Source: Amanita rubescens
Taxonomy: Eukaryota > Basidiomycota > Agaricomycetes > Agaricales > Amanitaceae
Length of the DNA: 39,637 bases
Direction: 5' to 3'
NCBI GenBank assembly: GCA_015039365.1
Contig: WION01000489.1
Coordinates: forward strand, 1 to 39,637
Positions 8,001 through 17,539 of this stretch are shown in pieces. The stretch's first letter is position 1. Each line of letters starts with the position of its first letter. The notes below the pieces were generated by a model, which made no database searches, was not told the origin of the DNA, and was given only the letters and a program-made list of their open reading frames with translations. The position numbers were made by a program, and so were the translations under genes.

Positions 8001-10921
8001 GATTCATATCCTACAAAAGTACATAAAACGGATTTCTCGGACAGCTTATCCGGTCTCCGTTGATCAGGGATAAATACCCAGGCTTCACATCCAAATACTC
8101 GAAAGTATGATACGTCTGGTTTTTTATTAAGAAGATTTTCCAGAGGGGTCTTCCATTTAGTCCGTTTTAGGGGAGTACGGTTGTACACATGCACAGCCGT
8201 TCTGAATGAGAACTCCCACCAAGATTTCGGACATCCTGCGTCTAATCGCATAGCCTCAGCTTTGTCTGACAAAGTCTGATTCATGCGTTCAACGCGACCA
8301 TTTTGTTGTGGGGTGTAAGGAGCTGTCTGTTGATGTTTAATTCCTTTGGATTTAAGGAATTCTTCAAAGGCTTTATTTACAAATTCCCCCCCTCGATCAG
8401 AACGGAGGTGAGAAATAGGTTGTTTAGGATCTACAAACTCATTATACCATCCGGTAAAATATTCTAGAGTTTGATCTTTGGTTTTTAATAAACCAATCCA
8501 CGTATACGAGGTGAAATCGTCAACGATAACACCAATATATTTGTATTTGTGGTAAGATATGGCCGGTACGGTCATAAGATCCATATGGAGTAACTCAAAG
8601 GGGCGAGTAGCTCTCTTTGAAGACAGTTTATAAGGTTTTGCCTTCATTTTGCCTTTTAGACAACCTTCACAACGTAGTTTTCCTTCTGGAAGTGTAACTT
8701 CTTTCCATCCATTGACATTTAACGGTATCTTCGAAAAGACTTCGTTAGATGGATGACCAAAACGTTTATGCCAGGTCTCGTAGTCTAATAATTTTTCTAT
8801 AGACTCTGCGTTTGGTTTCTTTGTCGGTCTTCCAAGAATTAATTTAGAATTCCTGTTGGCTAAGCCAGGACCGGAAACCAGTGTAGGATTCATTATAATA
8901 ATCCTACCTCGAGCATAAACTAATGTATCATCGGGCATAAGATAATGTCCTTCGATACACGTTCTACCCGAGTCTGTAAAGGAAAAGACTACCATCTTTT
9001 CATCTTGTTTACAAGTTAATCCTTGTCGGATCAATCTGCCGTTTGAAATCAAGCGTGCAGTTGCCCGTGGCATATATAATACCGGGAAGAGCTTTACGAG
9101 TGTTACTTCTCCTGTGGATAACTTGTGTTCAAGAATAACTGTGCCAAGTCCTTCAAGACGATCTAAACCATTAGCAGTTTTAACACTGTGGTTTTCATTT
9201 GCAGGAAATTCTCTGTATTCAGAGAAGTCTTTCCTACTAAAGGTAAAGTGATCAGATGCACCGGAGTCACACATCCATAGTGTATCTCCAGTACGTTTCT
9301 CAACACATTCCGGACAGGGACATGTCGGATGTACTTTATCTTTAAATTTTCTTTTATTGACTGCTAAACATGTAAAAGGTTTCTTAAACATGTTACCAAT
9401 ATTATATGATCGTTCAATCATATTTGCATTATAAATGGCAGTGTCACACGACTTATCTCTTACGAGGCAGGTTTCGTCTAAATTTTCTTTATAATTTATA
9501 CTATCATATAGTACAGATTGTTCAAAGAAGGAATTTATAGTACGACGATGATGTCCCAATTTAGGGAACACCATTTTCATCGCTGCCTCTATAAAGAGAA
9601 AGTTAGCCATTTCCAATTTCTTAATGGTTTCATACCATTGTTCGCCGTTATCTTCATAGTAATAATCATCATAATATAGTTCAGCTTCCTGATCTATATC
9701 CATATTTTTGTAATCGATATCGTCTGACGATATCCCCATTCCTCGATTCGATTTGTAGGACTCAAAGTCCAGTTCATCCTTTTCTCTTTGTTTGCCTTTG
9801 CTAGAGCCGGCAATTGGCTCAGTGATGTCATAAGGCCCAATACGGGCGACAGTATGTGCAGAACTCATAGTATGTTCTGCGGCTTTGGCAGCCTTCTTCT
9901 CGGCTGCATCTGCCTTTCGGCGTTCTCGGTTCCTCTCCCAGTTAGGACCACGGGTTTGGCCCTCAACTTTACCCGGCCAATTTTGATTTGCCGGAGGAGC
10001 AGTAGGAGCCGGTGTCTGAGCGCCTTGTGGAGGCCTAGAATAAGGCCTCCCCCCACGTCCACGACCTGCTCCGCGGCCACGTCCGCGAGCACGTCCTCGT
10101 CCTCGACCACGTACTTGTTGCCATGGTTGTTGCTGTTGTTGCGACGTATTAGCCGTCGCGGCAGATTCAGGGTGCCTTCGGCGCCACTCATTCTGAATTA
10201 AGGGAAGTATCCCTTGGATCGTAAGATCCGATGGTTCTGTTGTGGCTAGAACCACAGCGGCAAAATTGTCCCAATGACGGGGGACAGCTGAAAGTACAAT
10301 CATTGCCTGTACGTTTTCAGGCAATACGATTCCGCTAGATGATAAGCGGTTAATGATGGCGAGGAGGTCGTTTAAGGATTGTGTGGGATCCTTTTTATCT
10401 TGAAACTTCCAAGTAACGGCTAATTGGAAGTCATTATAGATACCGGCAGACGTTGTCACACCGTATTGATTTGCTAAATTCCGCCATAAAACTCTGGCGG
10501 CATTTACTTCTGAATTGATCTGCTGTATGGTAGCAGAACATTTCATATTTATGGATCCAAGGATGCGATCATCCTCAACGACCCAATCTTCAAAAGCCTT
10601 TTTGACGGCCTTTGCATCATCAATCATTTGTTGGGTGATAGCCGGTTCACCCTCAACGGCTGGGATTGCAGGTATTGCTGCATGTGAACCATGTGCAGCA
10701 ACTGCTGCTACCGCAGGTTGTGCAGTTATGGCTGCACGAACACCTGTGTCAATGAAGAATTGTTGTAGCGGAGTAATCCGCGGAGGATGAACATAATCAT
10801 CCTTAAGGTACTGAAACAGTCCCTTTGTTTGTAATAGGAAACGCATCATACGTTCCCATTCTTTATAATTAGTTCCATTCAAAACGGGAATGGAACTAGG
10901 AATCGTCAAGTCGTTAGACAT
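5075..10921 (-). CDS. Copia Gag-Pol polyprotein (1948 aa, intact)
   Basis: Single frame encoding capsid, protease, integrase and reverse transcriptase/RNase H. A copia-type Gag opens with VLNGTNYKEWERMMRFLL. In place of a CCHC zinc knuckle there is an Arg-Gly box at about 270-297. The protease motif DSGASDH lies near residue 552. The zinc-binding pre-integrase domain follows (WHKRFGHPS and CEGCLKGKMKAKPYK), then the integrase core with catalytic Asp near 781 (LLHMDLMT), RSDRGGEF and GRVERMNQ. The RT has RWVFDLKTDGRKKARVVAKG, DVKTAFLYGDL and YVDD near 1558. RNase H has YADADWAADR (about 1725), SSTEAEY and a C-terminal HIDIRYHFVRE. No stop or frameshift is seen. The start ATG lies one base after the stop of the upstream ORF. 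Confidence 0.96.
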   Translation of the reverse strand: MSNDLTIPSSIPVLNGTNYKEWERMMRFLLQTKGLFQYLKDDYVHPPRITPLQQFFIDTGVRAAITAQPAVAAVAAHGSHAAIPAIPAVEGEPAITQQMIDDAKAVKKAFEDWVVEDDRILGSINMKCSATIQQINSEVNAARVLWRNLANQYGVTTSAGIYNDFQLAVTWKFQDKKDPTQSLNDLLAIINRLSSSGIVLPENVQAMIVLSAVPRHWDNFAAVVLATTEPSDLTIQGILPLIQNEWRRRHPESAATANTSQQQQQPWQQVRGRGRGRARGRGRGAGRGRGGRPYSRPPQGAQTPAPTAPPANQNWPGKVEGQTRGPNWERNRERRKADAAEKKAAKAAEHTMSSAHTVARIGPYDITEPIAGSSKGKQREKDELDFESYKSNRGMGISSDDIDYKNMDIDQEAELYYDDYYYEDNGEQWYETIKKLEMANFLFIEAAMKMVFPKLGHHRRTINSFFEQSVLYDSINYKENLDETCLVRDKSCDTAIYNANMIERSYNIGNMFKKPFTCLAVNKRKFKDKVHPTCPCPECVEKRTGDTLWMCDSGASDHFTFSRKDFSEYREFPANENHSVKTANGLDRLEGLGTVILEHKLSTGEVTLVKLFPVLYMPRATARLISNGRLIRQGLTCKQDEKMVVFSFTDSGRTCIEGHYLMPDDTLVYARGRIIIMNPTLVSGPGLANRNSKLILGRPTKKPNAESIEKLLDYETWHKRFGHPSNEVFSKIPLNVNGWKEVTLPEGKLRCEGCLKGKMKAKPYKLSSKRATRPFELLHMDLMTVPAISYHKYKYIGVIVDDFTSYTWIGLLKTKDQTLEYFTGWYNEFVDPKQPISHLRSDRGGEFVNKAFEEFLKSKGIKHQQTAPYTPQQNGRVERMNQTLSDKAEAMRLDAGCPKSWWEFSFRTAVHVYNRTPLKRTKWKTPLENLLNKKPDVSYFRVFGCEAWVFIPDQRRPDKLSEKSVLCTFVGYESGTKGYRFMTSTNTLVISSQATFFENRFPRKGKTADIITEDLGPIWEAIPQEEPNRPPQNLDLDNLLPENRRRSPSRRRSPSLDRRGASPDRQQSDPSDDSNNDDDGDEFADRRRDFLDDNIRRQREEREQERRDNYRRQRDDWKKGQGIDKQSRLRDQFKRQMSDMFKKRKTPEPFRRTPSPQIKEETPVPSRPITPIPYVSRPPSPRSPMDEDNPFSLNQRDRDEIENPFMTDREFDQFEQRQRDRFREFAQRPRPPPPIISDPGPPSVQIGPRRSGRFPVPRVQRDNAYGDKTPAQIEAEIQQKRDALREQLKDKTPSSSTQDPPSADRNPDRMNESASLLKEIFALKSELKSAEHDHLTRMINESGNEFLHFLLKAAVPLVDNIPYDYRDISKMRSSNPQLYKQWKIAMDDEFKSLQSRDIWELVDLPKGRNLIRCRWVFDLKTDGRKKARVVAKGFSQRPGLDYDETFSPVARYETIRILLATSVLENWDIQALDVKTAFLYGDLDEDIYMAQPEGFVVKGQESKVYRLRKAIYGLKQASYAWNKQADKSLKSLHFERCLSDSGVYVRKGKNTITICILYVDDILFMGNDDSTIVSIKKKFMEMWECRDLGKIKEYLRIQVNYNRDLGFLVIDQGPYALKVVKRFGLEDCKSVRTPLPAGYAPIKNEGECIPQERSYYQQIIGSLLYLALGTRPDIIYAVILMSQFSSNPSQEHIQKALYIVKYIAHTLNVKIVYSAKGNNKFRAYADADWAADRNTRRSINGYVLMLAGGAVAWTSRKQKTVALSSTEAEYISLSDAARQIAWVENLFYEIGAPIKSILLSVDNQGAIFWAQNPAQEHHSKHIDIRYHFVRELIETKKVVLEYIPTNEQNADLMTKNLSFEKVKFFRERLGLSLEEYPTSTNALIKRPDQLETEEIRDLTKLILDWQNLELDGIDRLSHKKLMELLDGLIDQQESDIDPFYDENIIDFK

Positions 10922-10922
10922 G

Positions 10923-11475
10923 TTAGACGAGGAAGGCGGAGGTGAAGATTATGATATAGGCGGTTAGAAGACGCCAAAAGAAACGGAAGTTTCTTTGATT
11001 TTCGAGGTTTTCTACCTCTTGATTATCTCTTTCAAGATTACGGCGTGTACGCCTATTTGCTATGTGTTGGGCTACTGTAGTGCCCCTGGGTGGAATCCAA
11101 AGATCTAAGGTGGGTGTAACACCTTCTTCGATAGCTGCTTGTCGACGACGATGTATTATTTCGTCTTGCAAGGTACGACCGTTTCTAAGTCGTGCGGCTA
11201 GGAAGTGATCTCTTCGATCGTGAACTGTGACAGGTCCACGAGTTGTAACACCGAATCTGGTGTCAGGGTTGACAACACGAACTATCGTCCTAGAATAGGA
11301 CGAAGATGGGATTGGTGCCGGTGTATCAATAAAAGTCCGGTTCCCTAAGGTTAAGGGAAACGGTGGAATTGGAGCGTCGTAAGAAGGAGGTAATCTCCGG
11401 GCAGGAGGAAATGATTCTCCTTCGGCTTCGTAGACTGGTAACGGAGTACTAGTTTCGGAATCCAGTTTTCTTTCC
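10923..11475 (-). CDS. Upstream ORF of the copia element, C-terminal hydrophobic segment
   Basis: The frame is open for about 184 codons from a probable splice acceptor (CTCTTTTAG at 11476-11484, minus strand) to TAA at 10925-10923. It is separated from the gag-pol ATG by a single C (TAACATG). The first half is proline- and serine-rich, the middle is Arg-rich and helical (ARLRNGRTLQDEIIHRRRQ; NRRTRRNLERDNQEVENLEN), and the end is hydrophobic (FFWRLLTAYIIIFTSAFLV), like a C-terminal membrane anchor. I do not recognise a family. No in-frame ATG of its own is seen, so the start should be in an upstream exon of the leader. It could be an accessory protein, or an N-terminal module of Gag expressed by stop-restart translation. 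Its position before gag argues against a classical envelope gene. Confidence 0.55.
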
Positions 11476-11484
11476 TAAAAGAGA

Positions 11485-12359
11485 ATTTAATGAGCTTAAA
11501 GCTTAATTAAAGCTAAAAGTTTAATTCGTCTTTATTAAGTTACCAGGGTGCCATAGACTAGAATGTCAGACTATATAGAGTTCCTCGGTTACGAGTACAG
11601 TCCATATTCGGTTAAACCAACCGACCCTGAGTAACTTAGTTACAAGCCAAGCTTAGATAAAGCTCAGGTCCACAGGTCCACTCGGTCTTGAAAGCTCGGA
11701 TTATCCCTGAATGCTGTAAATGACATGCAAAATCAATCGCTGGCTCAAGCACTCTTGGGCGAACCACGGTTTTACCCGTTGCGATTGTAAATAGAAATAA
11801 TGTCTGGTCCATAAACCCCCCAGACCATTATGTAAGCACGACCGGTAATCAATATGAAACTTCTAAATGGGATTATGGGATCACCATAGAGCCCAAACTT
11901 AGAATGATCCTAACGATCATTCCGACTAAAGGAGTCCCTAAGGGCGCATCCTTAATAGACTGCGTGTACCACCCACAATGAGGTGTCAGCACGTCCTTTA
12001 TACTAGAAGTTTCTATATACGAGCCATATTGTATTATAAAGCCTCTAGGGGCTTATGATGTTATATCGTGCATGAATACCCCAGTCACATCACAGAGGGC
12101 AAGTATAACTCTGTGGGGGCCGACGTTGCCATGCCAGCGTCGAGAAACATAGGTGGTACCCTTATCCCTGGGTGTCTAGGAGATCCCCCTAAAGTCCTAG
12201 GGTCCGGACGCATGTCATTAGCGCATATGCCATATCAAGGATTAGTTATATCAAGATGATGAGACCATATCAGGCTCGCTGCGATACTATACCAGTGGGA
12301 CATCATGTCGGATGACGAGCAAGCGAGCGGCGATGTGGGTCCTGGCAATATCGACGGCG
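11485..12359 (-). other. Leader region of the copia element
   Basis: This non-coding stretch lies between the primer-binding site and the upstream ORF. It probably contains the first exon and an intron of the genomic RNA: a minus-strand ATG pair near 12305 is followed within 15 bases by a possible donor (CTG|GTATAG), and an acceptor lies at 11476. The exon join was not resolved. The plus strand has a short open frame starting at 12305 that I regard as chance. Confidence 0.4.
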
Positions 12360-12371
12360 GGGCCCATAACC
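12360..12371 (-). promoter_or_regulatory. Primer-binding site resembling the initiator tRNA-Met anticodon arm
   Basis: Immediately inside the 5' LTR the minus strand reads GGTTATGGGCCC. Its complement, GGGCCCATAACC, differs at one base from the anticodon stem-loop of eukaryotic initiator tRNA-Met (GGGCTCATAACC), and that mismatch becomes a G-U pair. Drosophila copia and yeast Ty5 are known to prime from this internal part of initiator tRNA-Met. The exact abutment with the LTR end supports both calls. Confidence 0.6.
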
Positions 12372-12551
12372 TGACGAAGAAGACAGGTCTACGCGAGAGC
12401 GTGTCCACAGCATGAGCAGGTGCAATAGCTTACCTATTGCGATATGATCTTAGCACTACCCTTCGGCGTAGTAGTGATAGTAAGAGGAAGAGAATGGATT
12501 GTCCTATTCTACGATACAGGACAGGTTTATATACTAAGAGAGAACAAATAT

Positions 12552-12559
12552 GTGTCTAC
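12552..12559. repeat. Target site duplication, left copy (GTGTCTAC)
   Basis: GTGTCTAC occurs once in the uninterrupted 3' LTR and on both sides of the inserted transposon (also 14877-14884). An 8-base duplication fits KDZ/Zisupton-type and hAT transposons. Confidence 0.92.
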
Positions 12560-14876
12560 GAGGTCTTTACCCTCCCCCACGCATTCCTTGTGGACTCCTG
12601 AGGACTCCTGGCTCACTCCCGGGAATTCCCGGGAATTCCTGGGACTCCAGAGGGACTCCCACCTCCCTGGAAGACCCCTCATCCCAGCCAAAATGTACTG
12701 GGAGTGAGCTGGGACTCCCGGTAGACTCCCTGTAGACTCCCGGGACTCCTCTGGACTCCCTGTATGAGGAGTCCACAAGGAGTGTAAGGACTCTTGTTTC
12801 ATTCCTGTTTATGTGGTCATGTGACATGACCAGTTGGTCTGTGCGCAGGCCCACAGGTATATAAGGAGGGGGCATCTGGCACATATCCCCCAGCACCCCC
12901 TCGGGAAAAGGGGGGGTAGTGGAGATAAGATTAGATAGATAGATAGATGATAGGCAGCTTAAGTAATATGATGGCCTAGATAAGATAAGATAAAAATATA
13001 ACAAAATTGAAAATTTCCTTTTATAGAAGTGTGACATTATGTAATATGTGACTGTGACAAAAAAGATGCGCCTAGCTTTTGTGATTCAGAATATGCAACA
13101 ATCATAATGCCAAATAAAGTCAAACGTGAGATATTCACAAAATACATTTTCAAACATAGCTTTGAAAAAAATCAAAAAAATCAAAAAAAATCATGTGATC
13201 ACATCTGTGCAAGAATTGCAGTGACAAATGCTGCCAAACTCAAGATACTTGCAAAGTACTGTTTTGAACACCAGTCTTTTGAACCTGATCTGATTTTCTG
13301 ATTGCCTGACTTGTGCTGGAACACTGGTTGTCTGATGGTGATGATCTGACAGTGTCTGAAACACTGGTTGTCTGTTGTCTGATATTAACTGATGACATCT
13401 GATTGTCAGACAATCAAACAACCAGTTCCAAGGCTGAATGAAATGAGGCTCCATCTTATAAGAGCTGAGCCCTGTGATGTTTTGTAACACAACTTTAAGA
13501 TGGCAGCAATTTCCATGTACAAACACCATGCACATAACAAAGATGATCAGGAAGAATGGGCCTTGGATTTGCTGCTTTGCATCCCATACCCTCCAAGTGT
13601 CCCAGCACCAGTCAGGCAATCAGGAATCAGACACCATCAGATGTCAGATTTTTGGCATGTTTTCTGATGCTACTCCAAACCATTGCACATTGAAGTCACT
13701 GCAACTGACTTCCAGCACTTCCAGTCACTCATAGCCACCAGCAACCCCAACTTCCTAAAACTGACCAAACTTGATCATCACCAGACACCCCTCCTAAATT
13801 GACTTTGCAGGTGGTCACACATGGAGTGGCAAAACCAAAAGACAAACAGACTTTTTGCATTCACATTTTAGCTTATTTAGTTTGGCATCATAATTCTTGC
13901 ATGTCCTTGATCACATGGGACATTTTCAAGATTATTTTCAGACTTTACAATTTCCTCACACTCACATCTGAAAAGGTCTTTTGCAAATATTTCAAGTACT
14001 TGGGATTATTTGGTCTTACAATAAGTCCTATATGACCTGGATCATATGAATTTTCAGGTTTTTATTGCAAGTATAAACATTGCCAAACAACATGCATGCC
14101 CATCTGAAATTTGGAAAGCAGCATGAAATTGCACATGAGTGTAAAGTACTGGTGATGTCAGTCTACTTACATAGGATGCAATAGGAATGGCTGGGAATGA
14201 GTAGGAATCCTGATGGATTAAGTTTCCATGAAGATGTGACTCAGTTACATGTGTGCCTTCAATACACAGGCATGTGAACATTGAATGCCTTACTAGGTGG
14301 TTATGAGCAAATACTGAAAAGGATGATTAGCAGCAATTTTAACTGGTTCCTGCATACTACATCAACAAACAATCAGAGCAGGAAAAAAGTGGGCCACAGG
14401 TGGATGGTGATGATGATAGTGGTGGTGATGGTGTTGGTATTGATTGGCACAGATGATGTTTTTAAATGGTTTGTAGTTATTTAGATTCACTGTTATGTCA
14501 CAGCATTGTAGTGCAACAGATTTATGTTGCCGTTACAGTAATGACAAATGAGCAGGGAGTGAGCAGGACTCCACAGGGACTCCTGTCCAGTCCTTGCAAT
14601 TTTTACTTGCTACTTTTTTGCTTTGAACCAGGAGTGAGCAGGACTCCACAGGGACTCCTGGTCCACTCCTTGTGGGATGACTCCTGGCATTTTTCGCTTT
14701 TTTGCAGTCAATGAGGAGTGAACAGGGAGTGAACAAGGAGTCCACAAGGAGTCCTTGTCCACTCCTGGCATTTTATGTCAATTTATCAGGAGTCTACAGG
14801 GAGTCCTGAGGAGTCCTGAGGAGTCCGGGAGTCCACAAGGAGTCCACAAGGACACGTGGGGGAGGGTAAAGTGTTG
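12560..14876 (+). mobile_element. Non-autonomous KDZ-type DNA transposon nested in the LTR
   Basis: The left end is GAGGTCTTTACCCTCCCCC and the inverted right end is CAACACTTTACCCTCCCCC, so the inner TIR core TTTACCCTCCCCCACG is perfect and only the outer bases differ. Both ends carry dense subterminal GGAGTCC/GGACTCC repeats (12596-12780 and 14553-14855). The interior has no intact gene; it keeps a decayed piece of a KDZ transposase at 14255-14365 and a GATA microsatellite near 12930. It sits within a young copia LTR, so it moved recently despite lacking a working transposase. Confidence 0.88.
14255..14365 (+). pseudogene. Relic of a CxC5/CxC6-type KDZ transposase C-terminus
   Basis: AFNTQACE is followed by a one-base frame slip, then LNALLGGYEQILKRM and FNWFLHT. 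This matches residues around the catalytic Glu of the transposase at 36957-39053 (FNTQACEQLNAWLGG and GNFNWFLHTM). The frameshift and stops around it show that it is dead. It ties this derivative to the CxC5/CxC6 KDZ family. Confidence 0.8.
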
Positions 14877-14884
14877 GTGTCTAC
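14877..14884. repeat. Target site duplication, right copy (GTGTCTAC)
   Basis: Direct repeat of 12552-12559 at the right edge of the nested transposon; the LTR resumes at 14885 with ATATGTGTAAGCG. Confidence 0.92.
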
Positions 14885-15103
14885 ATATGTGTAAGCGTAT
14901 AGTATAGATGAGAAGATATGGCGTGCTAAGCACACCATAAGATGTAATCATGAGTCTATCATGATATCACCATGATATCATAATGAAGTCATTATGATGT
15001 CATCTCTATGTCATACATAAAGGATGACGCGAGCGATATGAGTAACATTGATTGTAGTCAATCAGTAGTTAATCATTCTATAAATATAATTCTATATTTA
15101 ACA

Positions 15104-17539
15104 CTCTCCTCAAATCGCATTGGCTTGCGCAATCTTCTACACGGTCGAACTCGACTGGTTTGATACCATCCCACGGTTTCAACTACCAACTACAAACACG
15201 GATATACCCATGCTATTGAAACCTATCCATGATATTGAGCTCGATGAGACTAGGGTGAGACTCCGTACTCACCATTGACACGGTCGGAACCGTCGGATGG
15301 AGCGCAGGTCCGCAGGACTGGGACTTAGCGAGTTCTTGTCAAGTGGACACGTGTTTTTGTTGGCTATTATTATTAAGTTCTCACGCACAGTTCAGGTATT
15401 AAATAAACATGTTGAACGTTCGACTTTGCATCCTCGCGCTTGTCTCTTCCCACAAGCATTCCTGCCGCACCAGCTAGCTCTTCAGTGGTCCTCAATGCAG
15501 ACCCGCGTGGTCGTGGTGAGCATTCCCTCTAGCCCATCTATTCGTCTACTAAAGCCTTCTGCCCTGGTTTCCAACTGCATAACCCTGCAATCGCGCCCAT
15601 TGAGCGACTCGACGATTGTTCATAAGCATTCTCCACTCACCATTAGACGTTTCCCATAGTGCTTCATTGGTAAGCCCTATTTCTACGTGCTGAGCCTGTC
15701 TCACCATGCCCATTTTAGTATATACGGGCACGCCTGCATCTGTTAGGTAAGTAAGCCTCACTCGTTGTGTAGGTCCTAGCTAACAAACGCTATTGCTCAG
15801 CCTGTACAATGCTTCTATGGTTGCATACTCTGTCCAGCATGCTGCACCACCCCGTACTATGGCTGTATTTCTTAATATTAGGCTGTACATGTACACCATA
15901 CATATGTATCCTGTATGTATATAAAGCTGCAATAGGAATATAGTTTGGTTTGTTGCCATGAACCTGGATAACCTGTGAGAATAGGCTGAGGTAGGACGAA
16001 TTAGCTCAGAGTAATGTGGTTGTATTTCACCATAATTATGTGAATTTACCCGTAAAATAAGGGTAGCAGTTAGGGAGTCCAGTGAAAAAAGTTTGCACCT
16101 AATTACGGGTAATTTGAGGTAATTACCCATAATTGTCAGTTTGCCGTTTTCCTGATGCAACCGTCTCAACGTTTCACCCCGTGGCAACTTTAACCCTCAG
16201 TATACCACCGACGTTATGGCGTCCAAATTCCAGCTGTTGCTGGGCTCTCCTGCGGACGCAAATCTCGCCAATGACTTCGCCATCGCCGTGGACAAGCTTC
16301 GACGACTCCAAGCCGCCGTTGCGTCATTGTCCGATAGACGATATTTAATCACAGTATTTTATAATATGGCATGAGTAAATAAGAATCACAGATTTTTATA
16401 ATATGGCACAAGATGTCCGATGTTTTGATCTGCTGTTGGATTCTACGCATGGATCATCTGAAGCAAGGTTGGTGCCGACGCAGGCGGCGCTTCCCGAGTA
16501 GCAATGCATACGGATTGCGAAGATCAAGAATAGCTGCAAGAATGTGTGGCTATCTCAAGGGAATGGAGGTGCTGGGTGTATGCGGGGTTGTAGAGTTGAA
16601 GACGAGATGTATAGCAAACACGACTGTACAACGAAAGCTCGCTCCGTTGCTCACCCGGCGTCTTGTGCATCATATAGGTCAGTCACATCAATGCCCATTG
16701 CATCGCTTTGCTCCGCTCCATGCGGGATGCGATTCATGGAGGCATCATACGAGGGTTCACCACTGATGGAGAGGCAGTTATGGTTGCATTTCTATGTAAG
16801 TTGATTGAGGAATGTCATTCGATTAGGTGATGTCAAAAACCGTGATTTAGAGAGTCGAAGAGGACGACGCTTTTCAGCTTGGGGCTAACGAGGGGCCAGC
16901 GAGCAATCTAGCGATGAAAGGAAAAGATCCAGTTGTATACGGTTCATCATTCCATGTCGAGGGAAAGTGTCGGGGAATGGAATGGACACGGGATGTTAAC
17001 AAGGCAACCCGGTTTTCCCCGATAGCAGACGACGAGTGCAAGACTCATTCGCGATGATTGGATTATGAACTGAGATGAGCTAAGCGCACCAGTTGAAGGC
17101 TGTTTAAGGCTGTCACAGTGTGCTGTCAAGAGGCGAGCGACAAGGAAAAATAACTGAAGATTTGTCGGGCATGGCTTGGTGCGGCGCTTGTTTACAGGCA
17201 TCAGTGACGGAGTCGCCAGGAGAGTATTGGATATTGGTAGGAAGGGGAAAGGAGTCCTCGGCCTGGTCAAAACTGCAAGAAATTCGTCAACGTTGGTAAT
17301 ATGTCAAGAAAACTAAAAAGCACCCATGATCTTTCCCGGCGGCGAGACTGCCCTACCCACTATCCACGCGTCGATGTCAGATAAAGTGTTTGGCCGAGTT
17401 CAAACACGTCGTAGATTTTGATGATATGAGTCGTAATCAAAGCCGAGGCTTGACGATGCAAAGCAACCTAGGCAGCAAAGTTCGTTGTGCCAGACGTCTG
17501 CCATGTTCTCCAGAGAAGCTTCGGACTTCCGGAACGCGC
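15104..17539. other. No recognisable gene; flank of the copia element
   Basis: Only short open frames without recognisable domains or convincing splice structure are seen. The first bases next to the LTR read, on the minus strand, GATTTGAGGAGAG before TGTTAA, which resembles a polypurine tract. A short frame starting at ATG 16216 (about 55 codons, MASKFQLLLGSPADANL) could be a gene fragment. The words TTTATAATATGGCA occur twice near 16358 and 16396. Much of this is probably decayed coding or repeat sequence. Confidence 0.4.
16101..16134. repeat. Inverted repeat able to form a hairpin
   Basis: AATTACGGGTAATT and AATTACCCATAATT form 14-base arms with one mismatch around a 6-base loop (TGAGGT). 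A related word, TTACCCGTAA, lies upstream near 16047. No coding context; it could be a miniature element relic. Confidence 0.5.

Larger units (their letters stand above)
4646..15103 (-). mobile_element. Ty1/copia LTR retrotransposon, apparently intact, with nested insertion
   Basis: LTRs lie at 4646-5052 and 12372-15103; the latter is interrupted by a DNA transposon. Without the insert both LTRs are 407 bases, begin TGTTAAATATAG and end TTCTTCGTCA on the minus strand, and show no differences by eye. The order on the minus strand is 5' LTR, primer-binding site, leader, small upstream ORF, gag-pol, polypurine tract, 3' LTR. Gag-pol is uninterrupted, so the element looks recent and possibly active. 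The flanks do not share a 5-base duplication (GGACC left, CTCTC right), which suggests recombination after insertion. Confidence 0.9.
12372..15103 (-). repeat. 5' LTR of the copia element, split by a DNA transposon
   Basis: The LTR halves are 12372-12559 and 14885-15103. Together with one copy of the 8-base target they make 407 bases that match the 3' LTR without visible difference. The element promoter should be here, so the insertion between the halves may disrupt transcription of this copy. Confidence 0.92.

Noticed and set aside
9788..10201. Open frames opposite the Gag Arg-Gly box
   Set aside because: They mirror the low-complexity GC-rich coding strand; no independent support.
10923..11475. 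Upstream copia ORF as a viral envelope gene
   Set aside because: Envelope-like genes lie downstream of pol, and no signal peptide or fusion motif is visible; only one C-terminal hydrophobic segment.
12305..12430. Plus-strand frame starting MSDDEQASGDVGPG just before the LTR
   Set aside because: It overlaps the primer-binding site and leader of the copia element on the other strand and ends in the LTR; best seen as a chance frame.
12560..14876. Nested element as a hAT miniature transposon, since the duplication is also 8 bases
   Set aside because: Ends differ from the hAT ends in this window, and the internal relic matches the KDZ transposase, not hAT.
15297..16804. Several 60-130 codon frames right of the copia element
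   Set aside because: No recognisable motifs and overlapping frames on both strands.
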